Notes under the pieces: model-generated
The model's input: only the letters and a program-made list of their open reading frames with translations
The model's database searches: none
What the model was told of the DNA's origin: nothing
Part shown: positions 62,082 to 64,000 of the stretch, one piece after another
Layout: each line of letters begins with the position of its first letter
Position numbering within the stretch: the first letter of the stretch is position 1
Program-made: the position numbers and the translations under genes
DNA from: Nostoc favosum CHAB5714
GTDB taxonomy: Bacteria; Cyanobacteriota; Cyanobacteriia; Cyanobacteriales; Nostocaceae
DNA length: 64,000 nucleotides
Direction of reading: 5' to 3'
NCBI RefSeq assembly: GCF_020829495.1
Contig: NZ_JAIVFQ010000022.1
Location: 1 to 64,000, forward strand

Positions 62082-63014
62082 ATTTGTTTAGTTATACAGC
62101 GTTAATCGAGTTATTTTGTGTTAACTATGAGATTTTGAAAAATTGTTCTCATAATATTAACTAATTGCGTACAAATGGTAATTTTATTTTCACCGTGCTG
62201 TACTGGCTAGGAAACCTTTTTAATCTAACTCATTCTATATGTAATATAGTATATTACAAAACAACTACTTACGTCAACTTTTTTGGCAAAGCAATTGCTA
62301 AGTGGGAACTTACTTTTAGTTCTTGATGTAACTGCGCCATTTATCCATCTCTAGATGAAGACTAATATTATTTACGTAAATTAATAAAATACAGTATTAA
62401 TTATTACCATAATTACAGAGAACTTTAATACCTATAAAATTTCTGGAATCGCTGTTATTTCATTCGATTTTCATTCGCTTTCACCTGTCCCAGCACCAAT
62501 CTATTTCTAGTTGCCCAGGCACTTACCATTTGGATTTCACTTTGGTTGCTAGTTGTATCATAATAACCACATAAGATAAGGTTTTTCCATCTATAGCAAT
62601 AACTTCACCCTCAGTTATTTTTTGCTAAGAGCTACCTTGTCTCTTTTTCAATATTTAGATGCGTCTGCCCTGGCATTGCTCTCTCTTCCTCTTCTAACTA
62701 ACTCTACCTTTAGAAGGTTGCTTAATCAATTAAAAAGAAACTAATTTACATCTATAGTGGTAGTCTTTAACTGTCTAATTAAACAGTTTTTTTCCTTAAA
62801 TGGGCTACTGTATATTTACGGGTTGTTAGCAAAAGTTACGCTTATTTACAATCAAATTGTTTATTTTGAAGCCAACTTGGTGTTAAGTTTATTGACTTGC
62901 TTGTTTATTAATCATAGGATTCTGATAAAAAAATAATATAAAATAATTAAATTTTTTCAGAGATTTTCTGTTTTGATTTTTTAATAATTACCACTAGCGA
63001 TCGCTACATTAATA
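62082..63014. other. Long AT-rich divergent spacer
   Basis: About 930 bases between divergent genes. No ORF or repeat family recognised apart from a HIP1 site at 62998-63005. It must include promoters for both flanking genes. Confidence 0.45.
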
Positions 63015-64000
63015 ATGTTGTACCGAAAGCCAATAAACAAGTTGCAAAAATTCATCCAAAAACAGAGTTATTTACATATAGGGGTTTTCCTGGCAACTCT
63101 GTTGAGCATCATATTGTTCAGTTGGGTAGCACTCTCGCAGCAACCAGTTATCCTCAATCTGTTAATGACTGCCCCTGATGCCGAACCTTGGAGGCAGGGT
63201 TTAATTAGAGACTTCGAGGTCGAGAACCCAGGTATTCGCATTAACCTAGTTGAAGGGCCGAATGCCACAAATTTGCTCGAAGACCTGTACACCTCATCTT
63301 TTATCTTGGGTGAATCCCCTTATGACCTGATTAATATGGATGTCATTTGGACATCCAAGTTTGCTGCTGCTGGATGGTTGCTACCTTTAGGCGATCGCAT
63401 TTCTAAAGAGGAGTTAGGAGCATTTTCATCCCAGGATGTAGAAGGGGGACGTTACCAAGACAAACTGTACCGCATTCCAGTGCGTTCCGACGTGGGAATG
63501 CTCTACTACCGAGAAGATTTAATCAAACAAGCAGGATTGAAACCGCCAGAAACCTTTGATGATTTGATCCGAATTTCCCAAGTCTTGCAAAAGAAAAAGC
63601 AGGTGAATTGGGGCTATGTTTGGCAGGGTCGCCAATATGAAGGACTTGTGGCGATGTTTGCAGAAGTTCTCGATGGCTTTGGTGGCTTCTGGGTTAATCC
63701 CGACACCCTCGAAGTTGGACTAGATCGACCAGAAACATTACGAGCTATTGAGTTTCTGCGTAGTACCGTTAGGGAGGGCGTTTCTCCTCCTGGAGTCACA
63801 ACCTACCAAGAAGAAGATACCCGGCGCTTGTTTCAAAGTGGTCAAGTAGCATTTTTACGCAGTTGGCCCTATGCGTGGCCTTTAGCCCAGGCAGAAAATT
63901 CGCCAATCCGGGGCAAAATTGCGATTAAACCGATGGTTCATGCTCCTGGTAAGACGGGAGCGGCTTGTTTAGGGGGCTGGGGTTTAGGGATTGCTAAATC
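63015..64000 (+). CDS. Sugar-type ABC transporter binding protein (5' part)
   Basis: From ATG 63015 the frame stays open to the window end (328 codons). A basic start and one hydrophobic helix (about 24-42, IGVFLATLLSIILFSWVAL) form a signal or lipoprotein-like anchor. The mature part is a bacterial extracellular solute-binding protein type 1: WRQGLIRDFEVENPGIRINL, SPYDLINMDVIWTSKFAAAG, RIPVRSDVGMLYYREDLIKQ, VAFLRSWPYAWPLA. Such proteins bind sugars or glycosides for import. The C-terminus and permease genes are outside the window. Confidence 0.9.
   Translation, partial: MLYRKPINKLQKFIQKQSYLHIGVFLATLLSIILFSWVALSQQPVILNLLMTAPDAEPWRQGLIRDFEVENPGIRINLVEGPNATNLLEDLYTSSFILGESPYDLINMDVIWTSKFAAAGWLLPLGDRISKEELGAFSSQDVEGGRYQDKLYRIPVRSDVGMLYYREDLIKQAGLKPPETFDDLIRISQVLQKKKQVNWGYVWQGRQYEGLVAMFAEVLDGFGGFWVNPDTLEVGLDRPETLRAIEFLRSTVREGVSPPGVTTYQEEDTRRLFQSGQVAFLRSWPYAWPLAQAENSPIRGKIAIKPMVHAPGKTGAACLGGWGLGIAK

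Noticed and set aside
1..64000. tRNA, rRNA or tmRNA genes
   Set aside because: No cloverleaf or rRNA-like segment was recognised by reading. A covariance-model search would be decisive.

Overview
The window comes from a filamentous, heterocyst-type cyanobacterium close to Nostoc. The signs are abundant HIP1 octamers (GCGATCGC), heptameric short tandem repeats in spacers, many small dispersed repeats, and a complete scytonemin (UV sunscreen) gene cluster in the Nostoc punctiforme order.

Left part (1-32.6 kb): an accessory, repeat-rich region. It starts with the tail of an IS200/IS605-type tnpB and fdhD, followed by a broken NadR-like gene, a membrane protein, an RluA-type pseudouridine synthase, a Tat-exported multicopper oxidase, a cysteine-dioxygenase-like/class II aldolase pair and a nitroreductase. 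An IS630-family element sits exactly between two truncated genes (an SDR 5' end and an extracellular nuclease 3' end). KptA, an aromatic amino acid permease, a truncated STAND ATPase and a membrane NACHT ATPase follow. From 23.4 to 29.1 kb there is a toxin-antitoxin island (DUF433/DUF5615, an HNH pair, HicAB, HigBA, PIN/antitoxin, ParE-like pair); two of its toxins are broken while their antitoxins are intact. A PLP dehydratase, an SDR with a substituted catalytic lysine and a metal-binding-like small protein close the region.

Central part (32.6-55.9 kb, all minus strand): the scytonemin cluster. Read in transcription order it is scyA, scyB, scyC, scyD, scyE, scyF, a glycosyltransferase, tyrA, a dsbA remnant, aroB, trpE(G), trpC, trpA, tyrP, trpB, trpD, aroG. 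The aro/trp/tyr genes supply tryptophan and p-hydroxyphenylpyruvate. ScyB deaminates tryptophan, ScyA couples the two keto acids and ScyC cyclises the product. ScyD/E/F carry signal peptides and PEP-CTERM-like tails, and the tyrosinase has a signal peptide, so late steps are probably periplasmic.

Right part (55.9-64 kb): a 1.7 kb spacer with three copies of a 45-bp direct repeat lies between scyA and a divergent PAS histidine kinase/AraC-type response regulator pair, the likely cluster regulators. An AAA ATPase and the start of a sugar-type ABC binding protein finish the window.

The most notable new observation is a 21-bp element found six times at exactly the same point inside a HIP1 site (GCG|ATCGC). 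One copy is in frame inside the pseudouridine synthase gene, and filled and empty versions of the same repeat lie side by side. No tRNA, rRNA or CRISPR array was seen.
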